64,000 bases of DNA from Candidatus Zipacnadia bacterium (GTDB taxonomy: Bacteria; Armatimonadota; Zipacnadia; Zipacnadales; UBA5352), in NCBI GenBank assembly GCA_029820945.1, contig JALGUJ010000002.1:1-64000 (forward strand), written 5' to 3'. Shown one piece after another: positions 52,663 through 61,989 of the stretch (the first letter of the stretch is position 1; each line of letters starts with the position of its first letter). Both the position numbers and the translations under genes were made by a program. A model generated the notes under the pieces. That model did no database searches and had not been told where the DNA came from. It worked only from the letters and a program-made list of their open reading frames with translations.

Positions 52663-55600
52663 TCACTCCAGCGTCAGCGCCGCCTCGGTGGTCGCTCCGC
52701 TGGCGACGTCGCGGAGGACGAGACGCCACGCCCCGGCCGGGTCATTGAGCGCGAAGGGGATGTCCGCCTCGCCACGACCCGCCTCGCACAGGATGTTCTG
52801 CGAGTACTGCCGGTGGGGCGCATCGCTGCCGGGCGCGTAGACGTCCAGACGGACTACGTGCGTGGATGGGCGCCCGGCGGACACCGCCACCGACGCGGTC
52901 ACTTCGACTGTCGAGCCTGCGTCAGCCTCTGCGGGCGCCTGCGCCTCGACGCCGGTGACCTCGTAGGGCAGGAGGGCGTAGACGCGCGGATCGCCGCGCG
53001 CAACCGTGGTATCCCACTCCGCGACGCGGGCCTCGCCGACGCGCTCGCCGGCGCGCAGGTCGTAGACGATGCTCGGCTCGGGCAACGTGACGTGGACCTG
53101 CTGCTCGGGCAGTGACGGGGCCAGGATGTCCTGCGACAGCGCCAGGTAGCGCGCGGGGCCCTCTCCGAAGACCACCTGCTGCATGCACAGCGGCCGGGAG
53201 CCATCCGCGCGCGTCACCTCGGCCGGAGGATGCACGCCGGCGGCCCGCAGCGCGGCGTCCAGCAGATCCAGCAGCGGCCTGTCGCCCTCCGCCATGCGAG
53301 CGCTGTTGTACTCGGCCAGCGATATGTTGAGGGTGATGGCGCGGCCCTCGCCCAGCGCATTGACGACCACGATGGGCGCGCCGCCGGCCTCCGCCAGCGC
53401 GGCGCCGGAGGTCACCGCCAGCCCCGGTTCGAGCGTCTGCACCGCCATCTCGGGCAGGTCGAGTGACTGCCCGCCGATCTCGCCGCTGATGGCTACCGTG
53501 CCGGAGCCCGCTTCGCGGGTAAGCGCCTCCAGGCCCGCCTCGCCCCGCACGCCGAGCACCTCGTCCAGGGCGCGTGCCTGGCGGATGCGGCCCTGGCCGG
53601 AGAGCAGGCCGCTGCGGCCGTCCACGAGCAGCGTGCCCCCCGCCGCGACGAACTCGCGGATGATCTCGGCCTGGGCGTCGGAGATGCAGCTCGCGAGCGG
53701 CAGGACGAGGACCCGGTAGTCATCCGGCGACAGGCCCTGCTCGAGCTGGTCGAAGGAGATGTGGCGGTACTGGTAGCCGAGGTCGCGCATGGCGCGCAGC
53801 CACGCGCGGTGCTCGTTCAGGAAGTTCCCGTCGGGGGCGAAGGGCTGGGTGCCCTCGATCATCTGGCCAACGATTGCGGCGGCGAAGAGGTCGCGCTGGG
53901 AGTAGAGCACCGCGATGGGTGAGTGCCGGCGACCCTCGTGCAGCAGCAGCTTCCCCGGGCCGGAGCCGCACTCGCGAACGGACTCGAACCACCACCGCGC
54001 GAAGTTGCTCTGCGACAGGTCGGGGTTGAAGGGGATGTAGTCGCAGCCCCAGGAGGTCCACCACCAGACCGAGTTGTCGCCGGCCAGCAGGCAGTGCCAG
54101 GGGTGGGCGTGCCAGCCCGACTCGACGTCGGCGATGCGGTTCCCCCATTTGCCGGAGAGCGCGCCGTCCTGCTTGAAGGAGCGGTACAGCTCGCCCTGCA
54201 GCCAGCGGCCGGTGTAGGTCTGGTTCAGGTCGAGATTACGGGTCAGGGCCTCGAAGTCGTAGCCCGCGCGCCAGGAGTAGCTCAGGAAGCCGTCCCAGCC
54301 GACCCTGGCGCCGGGGTCCTGCGCTCGCACGAACTCCGCGCAGCGCTCGTGGGCCATGGCGAAGGTAGCGTCCATGAAGAGCTTGTGGTCGATCCAGGGC
54401 GCGAAGCTCTCCGCCTGCGCCGCGGCCTCCTCCAGCAGCATGGGGCGCTCGAAGCCGTCGAAGTCCGCGTAGTCCGTGGCCCACTCGGCGTTGAGCGCGG
54501 CGATCGTCTCGTAGCGCTCCTGGAGCCACTCGCGATAGGCGGCGACGGACTCGGGGCGGTGGCAGCACTCGAACTCGCCGCGGAAGAGGTAGTTCTCGTC
54601 GCCGAGCGTGTACGCGGCGGGGCAGTAGGGCGCGGCCTGGCGGCAGGTGGTGGTGAGGGCCTCGCCGAGGCTCTCCCAGTGCTCGGGATCGTGCAGGCAC
54701 GGCTGGCGGTAGTGCTCCGGGGTGGACTCACCCGCAATGCGCGTGACGTAGGGAACCAGCCGCAGACCGGAGCGGGCGCTGACGCTGTATTCCCGCGCGG
54801 CGCCTCCGTCGCTGTAACCGCCCATGTGGCAGAGGTCGCAGATGTCGGCGCCCCACTCGTAGCACATCCGGTCGGTGCGCCGCAGCACGGGGTCGCCGCC
54901 CGCGTAGGTCCACATCAGGGCGGTGAAGTCATCGTAGGGGTAGGGCACGGTCATGGTAAAGCGCAGCCGCTCGAACGCGAGTTCCTCGCCGTCGCGCGTC
55001 AGCGCGACGTCCAGCACGTGGCAGGGCGTGAGCGGTCGTGGGAGGTCCAGAGTCGCCGAGGCGGCCTCGTCGCCAGCGCCCACAGTGGTCATCTCGCGCG
55101 CCACCACGCGGTCGAACGCGTCGCGTGCCTCCCACGTGAGGAACGAGTCTGCGCCAATGCCCCGCAGGACGGCCGTGCACTCGACCTCGCCGCCCTCGGG
55201 CATATCCACCCAGGGCGGTGCCGGCTCGTGCGTGACGGTCGAGGGGGAGATGGACAGATCGGTGATCGTCGCGACCTCTCCTCCCAACTGTCCCGCCACC
55301 CACGGGAGATGACCGCCCGTCATGGTGCCCATCGAGATGGTCTCGCCCTCGGCGTTGCGGCCGAGGATGTCCACGAAGCCCCCGCGCCCGCCCGGCCACT
55401 CGAGGTCGAGCGCGCCGCCCGGATCGGGTTGTTGCTCCTTGATGCGCAGCACGCGGCCCAGGTCATCCTGGTAGCGGATGAGCAGCGAGTCCGCGTCCGC
55501 TCTGCCCTGCATCTCCCGCCCCGCCGCCGCCAGCGCCACACGCGCCGCAATCGCGAGACACCGGTCGGTGGCGCCCGCGAGGCCCTCGGAGGCGTCGTTG

Positions 55601-57201
55601 CGCGGGACCAGCGAGGAGTAGGTGTTCAGGTTTACGTTGAGGTGCACTACTCGCCCCTCGCCGTAGCGATAGGCGCGGACCGGTGGCTCTCCGCCGCGGC
55701 GGCCGCGGTCAACGTCGCGGTAGCCGGGGATCTGATCCCACTCCGGGAAGGACTTGAGGATGATCTCAGCGATGCCGGGATCCTCGTTCGCGAACAGCTC
55801 CTCCGGCCAGCCGTCGAGCACGCTCCCGGCGCCGACGACCATCAGTCCCGCACCTTCCGCGACCCGCTCGGTGATGGCGGTGCGGGCCACGCCGGGGATG
55901 GCCACGCCGTGGATGCCGCCGCACAGGTAGAGCTCGACGCTCTCGTCGGTGGCCAGCTCGGATGCTCGGCGTGCGGCGATGCCCTGAGGTAGCGGGCCGA
56001 TCCCCGTGGTGGACCGATACGGCCAGGTGCGGGCGTTGATGAGCTCGGTGTTGGTATCGAAGTAGAGATGCCGGGCGTCGATCTCCAGGCGCCGGGCCAG
56101 CTCCATGGTCTCCCACGCGGTCCAGCGGCGGCAGAAGATGACGGTGTTGATGGGGTCGCCGGGGATGTCGGCAAGCCACGGGAACTCCAGCGGCTCGGGG
56201 TTGGGCCGCCACAGCTCTGCGGGGCGGTCGAACATGTCCCGCCCCTGGGCCAGGAAGGTCGCAAGGCGCTGCTCGTCCATGGGCATTGCTGGCAGCGGCT
56301 CGTCGAGGTCGCCGGCGGCCATTCGCCCGATCTGCTCCGCCTCCGCGTCGGCCGAGCGCGCGAAGTACTCGCGCGTGGCCTGGTAGTCGGGAAGCGTCGG
56401 GAAGTCGTAGAGGCCCAGGGCGAAGGAGCCGCCGTCGGCGGGCAGATCGATGGTCGTGTAGATGCCGTAATCGTCCACCGGGACGGTGATGGAGTTGACG
56501 GCATCGGGGGTGCCGACCAGCAGTCCGCAGGAACCGGCCGCAGGCCGGCCCTCCGTCACGTCCTCGTAGAGCACCCAGCGCTCCTGCTCCAGGTCGAGCT
56601 CGATGGTCTCGCCGGGCTCGCGCGTGCCGAGAGCAGTGGTCACCCGGCGCTCGCGTGGCTCCGCGAAGGTCGCGGGGTAGCAGACAAGCTGCATGCGGAC
56701 CGTCTCGACCGGCTCCGTGGGCTCGTAGTCGGCGAACATCAGCAGCTTGTCGGAGCCCGTCACCATGGCGAAGCGGAGGCGAGCGCGCACCTTGGGCGTG
56801 TCCCAGACGTACTCGACCATGCCGTCGGGGCCCGACTGGCGGACCACGCGGAACTCCGCCGGCCGTTCGTGCAGGCTCTCATCGTCGAACGTCCACTTGA
56901 TGAAGCCCTGCCAGTACCAGTTCGGGTTCGAGGGCCCGGTCATGCCGATGGTGATGTAGCCCTGCCGCCACTGCCACCAGTTCGAGGTGATCTCTTCGGG
57001 CGTCTCGGGGGCCACGATCCGATCGTAGTTGAGCGTGTAGTTGGCGTTCTCGCTGGCGAGCACCACGGGCTCGATGATGCGTCGGCCCTCCGGTGTTTCC
57101 TTGACCTCGCGATCGAGCGGCGTGACGAATACGGCCGCGTGCAGCGGTGCGGCAGCAATGGCGACGAGCGCGGCGATGATAACGGTTCGCGGTGCGCGCA
57201 T
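52663..57201 (-). CDS. Very large secreted GH42-like glycosidase with fused N-terminal domain
   Basis: A 1512-residue exported protein; start 57201 has GGAGGAGAT upstream and a signal peptide ending LHA. Residues about 30-340 match the stand-alone protein at 27295 (NWYWQGFIKW, FALGLYDFPTLPDY). About 360-640 are Rossmann/amidotransferase-like, about 660-830 beta-rich, and about 840-1140 a GH-A barrel with AYTLGDENYLF, a CC pair and ALNAEWATDY. About 1150-1290 are trimerisation-like (IAVLYSQRDLFAAAI, YRVLVLPLASCI), followed by a C-terminal Ig-like domain. It is the third GH42-like paralogue of the window and combines in one chain what is two genes at 23800-28476. It probably hydrolyses an extracellular glycan. 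Confidence 0.82.
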   Translation of the reverse strand: MRAPRTVIIAALVAIAAAPLHAAVFVTPLDREVKETPEGRRIIEPVVLASENANYTLNYDRIVAPETPEEITSNWWQWRQGYITIGMTGPSNPNWYWQGFIKWTFDDESLHERPAEFRVVRQSGPDGMVEYVWDTPKVRARLRFAMVTGSDKLLMFADYEPTEPVETVRMQLVCYPATFAEPRERRVTTALGTREPGETIELDLEQERWVLYEDVTEGRPAAGSCGLLVGTPDAVNSITVPVDDYGIYTTIDLPADGGSFALGLYDFPTLPDYQATREYFARSADAEAEQIGRMAAGDLDEPLPAMPMDEQRLATFLAQGRDMFDRPAELWRPNPEPLEFPWLADIPGDPINTVIFCRRWTAWETMELARRLEIDARHLYFDTNTELINARTWPYRSTTGIGPLPQGIAARRASELATDESVELYLCGGIHGVAIPGVARTAITERVAEGAGLMVVGAGSVLDGWPEELFANEDPGIAEIILKSFPEWDQIPGYRDVDRGRRGGEPPVRAYRYGEGRVVHLNVNLNTYSSLVPRNDASEGLAGATDRCLAIAARVALAAAGREMQGRADADSLLIRYQDDLGRVLRIKEQQPDPGGALDLEWPGGRGGFVDILGRNAEGETISMGTMTGGHLPWVAGQLGGEVATITDLSISPSTVTHEPAPPWVDMPEGGEVECTAVLRGIGADSFLTWEARDAFDRVVAREMTTVGAGDEAASATLDLPRPLTPCHVLDVALTRDGEELAFERLRFTMTVPYPYDDFTALMWTYAGGDPVLRRTDRMCYEWGADICDLCHMGGYSDGGAAREYSVSARSGLRLVPYVTRIAGESTPEHYRQPCLHDPEHWESLGEALTTTCRQAAPYCPAAYTLGDENYLFRGEFECCHRPESVAAYREWLQERYETIAALNAEWATDYADFDGFERPMLLEEAAAQAESFAPWIDHKLFMDATFAMAHERCAEFVRAQDPGARVGWDGFLSYSWRAGYDFEALTRNLDLNQTYTGRWLQGELYRSFKQDGALSGKWGNRIADVESGWHAHPWHCLLAGDNSVWWWTSWGCDYIPFNPDLSQSNFARWWFESVRECGSGPGKLLLHEGRRHSPIAVLYSQRDLFAAAIVGQMIEGTQPFAPDGNFLNEHRAWLRAMRDLGYQYRHISFDQLEQGLSPDDYRVLVLPLASCISDAQAEIIREFVAAGGTLLVDGRSGLLSGQGRIRQARALDEVLGVRGEAGLEALTREAGSGTVAISGEIGGQSLDLPEMAVQTLEPGLAVTSGAALAEAGGAPIVVVNALGEGRAITLNISLAEYNSARMAEGDRPLLDLLDAALRAAGVHPPAEVTRADGSRPLCMQQVVFGEGPARYLALSQDILAPSLPEQQVHVTLPEPSIVYDLRAGERVGEARVAEWDTTVARGDPRVYALLPYEVTGVEAQAPAEADAGSTVEVTASVAVSAGRPSTHVVRLDVYAPGSDAPHRQYSQNILCEAGRGEADIPFALNDPAGAWRLVLRDVASGATTEAALTLE

Positions 57202-57333
57202 CGCGTATCTCCTCCGGTAACGGGAATAACGCAGGCAACAGAGCCGACAACGGCCGCTGGAGTCGGCGCCGTGCAGAGGGGTCTCCTCAACGGCCACGGC
57301 GCCCCTCCCCGATCCGCGCTTCGCTCGGACCAC

Positions 57334-57372
57334 CCCTCCCCCTGTCGCGCTCCGCGCGAAGGCGGGAGAGGG
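57334..57372. repeat. Intergenic hairpin, possible dispersed repeat
   Basis: An imperfect long hairpin has a perfect inner stem TCGCGC/GCGCGA (loop TCC) and an outer CCCTC/GAGGG stem. It lies in the 191-base gap between the end of the DUF6259-like gene and the start of the GH42-like gene, next to a second small stem near 57312-57330 (TCCG...CGGA). Its style, CCCTCCCC...GGGAGAGGG, resembles dispersed intergenic repeats of other GC-rich genomes. It may also terminate the DUF6259-like transcript. Confidence 0.4.
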
Positions 57373-57392
57373 CAACGGCGGCGTATCCACGG

Positions 57393-60300
57393 CTACTCCT
57401 GCGGCCAGGCGACAGCGTCCACCAGCCGCCCGTCGCGCAGCAGCTTGAGCATCACGGGTGTGCCCTCGGCGATCTCCGGCAACGCATCTCCCGGTTTCAC
57501 CGTGGCAAGGCGCGCCCCCTTGCCATCGACCACCACGATCTCGCCCTCGCCGCCCGCGCGGCCGCCCTCGACGCTCAGCCGGCGGGGCAGGCGAGCGATT
57601 ACGGCGGCGGTGTTGCGGCGCATGCGCAAGGATAGACCGTGACCGCCGTCGGCCTCGACCGGCTCCAGCTCCTCGCCGGTTAGCAGGTTAATGTAGCGAT
57701 GGTCGGCATCGGGCTCAACCGGCAGCAGCGGCTCCTCAACCGTGTGGCCGGTGGCGTTGAAGAGCGTCCAGATGACCTTCCCGGCGCCCTGGAAGCGATT
57801 CGCGTAGACCAGCGGCACCAGCGTGGGCACCAGCGGCTCCATCGCCTCGCCCTCGAACACGTCCGTGTTCTCGCGCAGCGTGGCGTGGACCTCCGGCCGA
57901 TGCCGCGCGCTGCCGCTGAATGTGGCTGTCGCGTTGAAGAGAGCCCACTCCTGCTTGAGCTCGTGCTCGGGTCGGGCGATCTCGAACGGCTTGCAGTGGC
58001 GGAAGTAGAAGCGGAACAGGTTGCACGGTACGGGCCTCACCGGGGAGACATGTCCGGCCGATGATTCATGGAACAGCGCGCCCTCCAGCGTCGAGCACAG
58101 GTGGTCGTTGCCCGGGTACTCGGTCATCAGCACCAGGCCGTTGCGGACCTCATCCATCGCCTCATGCACCAGGCGGCAGGAGCGCTGAGTCGCCTGCAGC
58201 CACGCGTTGTGCCCGGGCTCGGCGAAGATGTGGCTGTGCCGGTCGTTGTAGCAGACCCAGCCGCCATGGCCGTACTCGTCGAGCCGCACGCCGTCAATGC
58301 CGGTGTCGCGGCAGACGCGCGCGACGGTCTCGGCCAGGTAGTCCGGCCAGAACTGCGCGTCCGAGCACATCTGGTAGCTGCCCCACTGGCCGGTATAGTC
58401 GCCGGGGACCTTCGGGCACCAGTGCTGGCTCTGCGGGTTCGCCCAGTCCGGGTCGATGACGGCCTGGTCGCGGGCATGCTGCTTCGCCACGTCCGTGGTC
58501 GCGCACGCGAGGACGCCTTCGATGTAGAACGTAGGCAGAACGCCCATGTCGCGGATGCGGTCGATGTAGTCGCGCAGCGCGTCCTTACCGCCCCAGGGCT
58601 CGTAGTATTTGTAGTCGCCGCGGTTCTTCGTGTACATGGTCCGGCCGGTCACCGGCTCGACCAGGAACGAGGACTTGCGGAAGTTGTAGAACCGCTCGCC
58701 GCACTGCTCCTTCACCTGATCCAGGGGCGTGTTCCAGGGGCCGAGCTCGCCCCACTTCCACCACGACATCAGCTCGGCGATGTCCACGTTCTCGCGGATG
58801 GCCTCCAGCGTGAAGCCGTTCTCATCCACGAGCTGCCCACTCCAGCCCGTCGGGTCGATGTACCAGCGATCGGTGAAGGCCGACGGGTACGGTCGCGTGC
58901 CCCACGCCTCGCGTGCCCAGCGAACGTAGCGCTCCAGCGCCGGCCGCCAGTCTCCGGCGTGGCTGCCGATGGCGACGGCCGGGACCTCGAAGTCCTCCCC
59001 GGACGCGCGGGTGCGGCGGGCGTAGTCGAGGCACAGGCCGATACCGGGGTCGGGCTCCAGGGCATCGAACCAGGTCATTTCCTCGCGCATCCGCGTGGTG
59101 GTGTTCTGCCAGGTGAACTCGACCGGCGGAGCGATCCCCTTACGGAGCGCCGGGAACTTGAGCAGCCCGGTCGGATCATGGCAGCGGAGGTACATGCCGC
59201 CACCGCGCTCGGGCGAGAACAGGTCGATCATCTGCCACCACGCGGTGTTGTTGCCGTAGCAGGAGCGCAGGAGGGTCTCGCTGTCGGCGATCACGCCGCC
59301 GTACATCGGGAAGAGGTAGTAGTCATCGCCCGGATCCTGGGACAGCTCGATGCCCGACAGGTGCGGGAAGGAGACGTAGAAGTCCACCGGCCCATCGCTC
59401 TGATTCTCGACCTGCAGCGACAGCGCCAGCTCATCTTCGTGCGTGGCCGCCGTGAGCCGCGCGGTCAGGCCGGTGTCGCCGACCGCAAGCGTGGTCGCAA
59501 ACCCGCCCTCCACGGGCTCGATCTCCCGCACCGTGCAGTCCCGGCAGCCGAAGACCTCCTCGCCGACCTTGATGCGGAATAGGTGCGTGGCCTCCGGTCG
59601 GGCGAGCACGTCGCGGTCAACCTCCGCCACATGCAGGCTCTCGAGCGCGAGGGTTGGCTCGGTGCTGAAGACCGCGCGCAGGCCCGCGGTCTCCAGGGTA
59701 GCGACGCCGTCGGCGATGGTGCACGATGGTTCGACCTCGCGGCGCCGGCCGGCCGGCGCCGCGACCTCCGGGCGCATGTTGATGCCGGGCTCTGGAGCGG
59801 AGACCGAGCGGGTGTATGCGATCTCGATCTCAGTAACGCCTTCGGCCGGGCGCACGGTCAGCGAGCCGGGCGTGGCGGTGGTGGCCGGCACCGTGGAAAC
59901 GAGCGCTCCGTCCTCCTGCCGGGCCTCGTCCTCCAGCGGCTGCTCCTGGCGATCGAGCCACGCGACCTCGGGTACCGGGCCCCGGTAGCGGACGGTCGCG
60001 GTCATCGGCTGTGAGCCGTCGAAGGCGTCGCGGTCGGGCTCGAGCACCCAGGCGTTGCCGTCGCGCCCTGCCCAGGCGATCAGTCCGCCCGGATCGTCGA
60101 GTTCATCGGGGGGGCGCCAGGTGGCCGTCCGGTCGGTCTCGCCCTCAATGAGCACCAGGCGGATCATGAACTCGCCGCGGGCGTCGTTGGTGTTCAGGCC
60201 CTGCTCCCAGGTCTCGCCGCCGTCGTAGCTGGTGCGGCTGTGTCCGAGCTGGACGGAGTTGTCGATGCCCGGGTAGATGTAGTCGTCGTCGTTGCCGGGC

Positions 60301-60779
60301 ACCTTACGGATAATGACCTCGTTCTCGCCCGGCTGCAGGTGCTGGACGGGCACGGGCACGTCCACCCACTCCCAGCGGAGCGGATCGCTCGCGCCGGCGC
60401 GGCCCGGGAAGCGCGGGTCGGCGGTCTCGAAGCGCAGCGGATGGCCGTTGACGACCACCTCGAAGGCGCCGTCGAGCCCGTTGTGCTCGCGGCCCTCCAT
60501 GTTCCAGCTCCAGTCCTGCAGCCCGAAGTACATGCGGACGCGCGCGTTGGAGGCGTGCTGCAGGGCGCCCTCGGGCAGCTCCGACAGGTCGAGGGTCTTG
60601 CGCGCCTGGTACTGAGAGGTGTTGATATGCGCCATGCGGAGCTTGGGGTTGTCGCTCCAGGTGCCGTCGTCATCGCGCAGCACGACGACCCCCCGGCGCG
60701 GGCGATCGACCATCCAGCCGTCCTGGGCGAGGGCGGCGGTCGCTATGAGCGCGACCGTGACGGCAGTCAGCGTGCGCAT
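57393..60779 (-). CDS. Secreted DUF6259-like TIM-barrel glycosidase candidate
   Basis: An 1128-residue exported protein from ATG 60779 (GGAGGT upstream); the signal peptide ends ALA. Residues about 20-215 form a beta-sandwich like a glycan-binding domain; about 330-560 a beta-rich domain of galactose-mutarotase type; about 600-920 a TIM barrel with WWKWGELGPWN, GVLPTFYIEG and TGIDGVRLDEYGHGG, whose Asp resembles the nucleophile position of the GH31/GH36/GH13-type barrels. About 990-1120 are C-terminal beta strands. The plan fits DUF6259 proteins, whose activity is uncharacterised as far as I recall. It diverges from the dehydrogenase pair over 175 bases without a visible promoter. Confidence 0.75.
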   Translation of the reverse strand: MRTLTAVTVALIATAALAQDGWMVDRPRRGVVVLRDDDGTWSDNPKLRMAHINTSQYQARKTLDLSELPEGALQHASNARVRMYFGLQDWSWNMEGREHNGLDGAFEVVVNGHPLRFETADPRFPGRAGASDPLRWEWVDVPVPVQHLQPGENEVIIRKVPGNDDDYIYPGIDNSVQLGHSRTSYDGGETWEQGLNTNDARGEFMIRLVLIEGETDRTATWRPPDELDDPGGLIAWAGRDGNAWVLEPDRDAFDGSQPMTATVRYRGPVPEVAWLDRQEQPLEDEARQEDGALVSTVPATTATPGSLTVRPAEGVTEIEIAYTRSVSAPEPGINMRPEVAAPAGRRREVEPSCTIADGVATLETAGLRAVFSTEPTLALESLHVAEVDRDVLARPEATHLFRIKVGEEVFGCRDCTVREIEPVEGGFATTLAVGDTGLTARLTAATHEDELALSLQVENQSDGPVDFYVSFPHLSGIELSQDPGDDYYLFPMYGGVIADSETLLRSCYGNNTAWWQMIDLFSPERGGGMYLRCHDPTGLLKFPALRKGIAPPVEFTWQNTTTRMREEMTWFDALEPDPGIGLCLDYARRTRASGEDFEVPAVAIGSHAGDWRPALERYVRWAREAWGTRPYPSAFTDRWYIDPTGWSGQLVDENGFTLEAIRENVDIAELMSWWKWGELGPWNTPLDQVKEQCGERFYNFRKSSFLVEPVTGRTMYTKNRGDYKYYEPWGGKDALRDYIDRIRDMGVLPTFYIEGVLACATTDVAKQHARDQAVIDPDWANPQSQHWCPKVPGDYTGQWGSYQMCSDAQFWPDYLAETVARVCRDTGIDGVRLDEYGHGGWVCYNDRHSHIFAEPGHNAWLQATQRSCRLVHEAMDEVRNGLVLMTEYPGNDHLCSTLEGALFHESSAGHVSPVRPVPCNLFRFYFRHCKPFEIARPEHELKQEWALFNATATFSGSARHRPEVHATLRENTDVFEGEAMEPLVPTLVPLVYANRFQGAGKVIWTLFNATGHTVEEPLLPVEPDADHRYINLLTGEELEPVEADGGHGLSLRMRRNTAAVIARLPRRLSVEGGRAGGEGEIVVVDGKGARLATVKPGDALPEIAEGTPVMLKLLRDGRLVDAVAWPQE

Positions 60780-60954
60780 AGGCACCTCCAGGCGGGTGAT
60801 GCCGGCGGTCAGCGAAGGCAGATTTCGCGCGGGAAAGGCGGGAGTCCTCTGCGGACGGCAGCATCCGGCAGTAACCGCCCGTGGAAGGTCGCACTTTCTC
60901 CCCCGACGAAGGCGCAGCGCCCAAACGCACGCTGACGTGGGGAGTGGTTCGCGC

Positions 60955-61989
60955 ATGACCGGGGATGGGAGGCCGCCCCTGCGGGCCGGGCTGATCGGCT
61001 GCGGGGGAATCTCGGGCAACCACCTGGCCGGATACAGGCTGGTGGATCAGGCCGAGCTGGTGGCCTGCTGCGACGTCATCGCGGAGAAGGCCGAGGACTT
61101 CGCGCGGCGGGCCGGGATCGAGGCCGCGTACACCGACTACCAGGAGATGCTCACCCGCGAGGACCTCGACATGGTGGACATCTGCGCGGTCGATGAGGTG
61201 CACGCGGAGATCGCGATCGCGGCGCTGCAGGCGGGCAAGCACGCGCTCATCGAGAAGCCGCTGGCGATGAGCGCGGAGGAGGGACAGGCGATCATCGCCG
61301 CCGCGCGCGAGAGCGGCTGCAAGGCGATGTGCGCGCAGAGCCTGCGCTGGCAGCCGAAGTGGCGGGCGATCAAGCAGCTCATCGACGATGGGCGCATCGG
61401 GCGGCCGGTCTACGTGCGCTTCAGTGGGCCCTCGACGCCCTTCTGGACGCCCGACCAGATCGACGCCTACCGCGACCGGCCCGCCGAGTGGCTGCTGATC
61501 CACAATGGGATGCACGCGTTCGACCTCATGGCGTGGCTGCTGGACAGCCTGCCGGTCAGGGTGCACGCGCGATCGCACCCCGGCCAGGAGTGGCTGCCGG
61601 TGCACGAGTACGTGAGCTGCGTGACGCGGTTCGAGAACGGCGCCATCGCGCACACCGAGCAGAACCGGATCATGCAGCCACCGCGCTACCCGCTCGGCAA
61701 CGAGATCTACGTCGTCGGCACGCAGGGGACGCTGGACAAGACCGACCGCCTGACCTATACGACGAGCCTCTACAACGATGACGGTTTCAGGCTGCTCGAT
61801 GCGGGCAGCACCTACGGGCTGGACGATCCGGACATGCCCTTCGCCTGCGAGATCCGCGAGTTCGCGCGGGCGGTGATCGATGACACCGAGGTGCCGATTC
61901 CGCTGGAGACCTCGCTACGCGTGCTCAAGGCCGTGCTGGCCGGCGCTGAGTCGATGAAGACCGGAGAGGCGGTGGCGATCGATGCATGA
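60955..61989 (+). CDS. Gfo/Idh/MocA-family oxidoreductase 1
   Basis: A 344-residue NAD(P)-dependent sugar dehydrogenase. The Rossmann motif GLIGCGGISGNH lies near residues 13-24, the family EKPLAMS segment near 98-104 and LIHNGMHAFDLMAWLL, carrying the catalytic His/Asp pair, near 180-195. The C-terminal domain is an open beta sheet. These enzymes oxidise, reduce or epimerise cyclic sugars such as inositols, 1,5-anhydrosugars or glycosides at C3. ATG 60955 has GGGGAG at ten bases; the longer open frame overlaps the DUF6259-like gene. The 3' end overlaps the next dehydrogenase by 8 bases, so the two are made together and may form a pair acting on the products of the secreted enzymes. Confidence 0.9.
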   Translation: MTGDGRPPLRAGLIGCGGISGNHLAGYRLVDQAELVACCDVIAEKAEDFARRAGIEAAYTDYQEMLTREDLDMVDICAVDEVHAEIAIAALQAGKHALIEKPLAMSAEEGQAIIAAARESGCKAMCAQSLRWQPKWRAIKQLIDDGRIGRPVYVRFSGPSTPFWTPDQIDAYRDRPAEWLLIHNGMHAFDLMAWLLDSLPVRVHARSHPGQEWLPVHEYVSCVTRFENGAIAHTEQNRIMQPPRYPLGNEIYVVGTQGTLDKTDRLTYTTSLYNDDGFRLLDAGSTYGLDDPDMPFACEIREFARAVIDDTEVPIPLETSLRVLKAVLAGAESMKTGEAVAIDA

